Below, one piece after another: positions 63,856 through 64,000 of a DNA stretch of 64,000 nucleotides. The notes under the pieces were generated by a model, which saw only the letters and a program-made list of their open reading frames with translations, ran no database searches and was not told the DNA's origin. A program made the translations under genes and the position numbers. The number at the start of each line of letters is the position of its first letter. Position 1 is the first letter of the stretch. Location: contig JAQVCM010000018.1 in assembly GCA_028689775.1 (NCBI GenBank), positions 1 to 64,000 on the forward strand, in the 5' to 3' direction. The stretch comes from Crocinitomicaceae bacterium. Lineage in GTDB: Bacteria; Bacteroidota; Bacteroidia; Flavobacteriales_D; Crocinitomicaceae.

Positions 63856-64000
63856 ATGTCAGAAGAACAAAAGAAAATTTTAGAGCAACAACTCTGGAAT
63901 ATTGCCAATACATTGCGAGGAAAGATGAATGCCGATGAATTCCGAGATTATATTTTGGGATTTATTTTTTATAAATACTTGGCTGAAAAAATGGAAATTT
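63856..64000 (+). CDS. hsdM: Type I restriction-modification methyltransferase, N-terminal part
   Basis: The frame opens at ATG 63856 and runs off the window; 48 codons are complete. The sequence (EEQKKILEQQLWNIANTLRG, then MNADEFRDYILGFIFYKYLAEKM) matches the helical N-terminal domain of HsdM, the DNA methyltransferase subunit of type I systems. The catalytic NPPF domain and the partner genes hsdS and hsdR lie beyond the edge. A gene-poor, partly decayed stretch precedes it, consistent with a mobile defence locus (inference). Confidence 0.85.
   Translation, partial: MSEEQKKILEQQLWNIANTLRGKMNADEFRDYILGFIFYKYLAEKMEI

Overview
The window looks like chromosomal DNA of a Bacteroidota bacterium, most likely order Flavobacteriales and possibly a Fluviicola or Crocinitomicaceae-like genome. 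This is inferred from gene content and style, not from a search. The evidence is AT-rich sequence, promoters of the Bacteroidota type (TTG or TTTG, about 19-20 nt, then TAnnTTTG), no clear Shine-Dalgarno sites, many type IX secretion (T9SS) cargo proteins with type A or type B C-terminal sorting domains, and family markers such as the IPExxxVDY protein, DUF6029, the 630-residue PurF variant and the obgE-adk-hpt cluster. || Layout. 1-12.2 kb holds cell-envelope and secretion genes: a cut-off secreted protein, a TlpA / DUF6029 / Omp28 operon, a small T9SS protein, lipoproteins, an MBL hydrolase, a biotin carrier protein, an M1 aminopeptidase and an M43 metalloprotease. 12.2-12.9 kb holds the initiator tRNA gene, a broken copy of its 3' half and short palindromes. 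12.9-16.2 kb is nrdB-nrdA. 16.7-19.7 kb is a tightly packed operon of a ComF-like protein, an FAD oxidoreductase and an orphan histidine kinase. 19.9-24.2 kb is acpP-fabF-rnc-IPExxxVDY-pyk. 24.2-28.9 kb holds two envelope barrel proteins, galE and purF. 29-38.2 kb holds two large type B T9SS cargoes, a small partner protein and a membrane LTA-synthase-like sulfatase. 38.3-43.5 kb is lipB, a serine hydrolase, a conserved unknown gene, hpt, adk, obgE and a PAP2 phosphatase. || An accessory block follows tRNA-Ala(GGC) at 43.6-47.6 kb. It contains a three-gene operon (HEIGH zinc-protease-like protein plus two proteins with a C-terminal membrane anchor), a Panacea-type antitoxin with a RelE-like toxin behind a promoter with two inverted repeats, and a CheB-hybrid kinase gene collapsed to its two ends. 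This block is the best place to look for something undescribed. || 48-63.2 kb returns to core functions: another large type B cargo, an M20 peptidase, a LEA14-like lipoprotein, gamma carbonic anhydrase, an ABC-F ATPase, DUF2797, fabD, rsmG, a fatty acid-CoA ligase, a VWA protein, dusB and a holin-X-like membrane pair. The window ends in the first codons of a type I restriction methyltransferase (hsdM) after a gene-poor, decayed stretch. || Working together: acpP, fabF, fabD and the acyl-CoA ligase belong to fatty-acid metabolism; nrdAB, hpt, adk and purF to nucleotide supply; obgE, rnc, rsmG, dusB and ABC-F to ribosome and RNA maintenance; and the T9SS cargoes to the cell surface. No rRNA operon, CRISPR array, complete insertion sequence or prophage was recognised.
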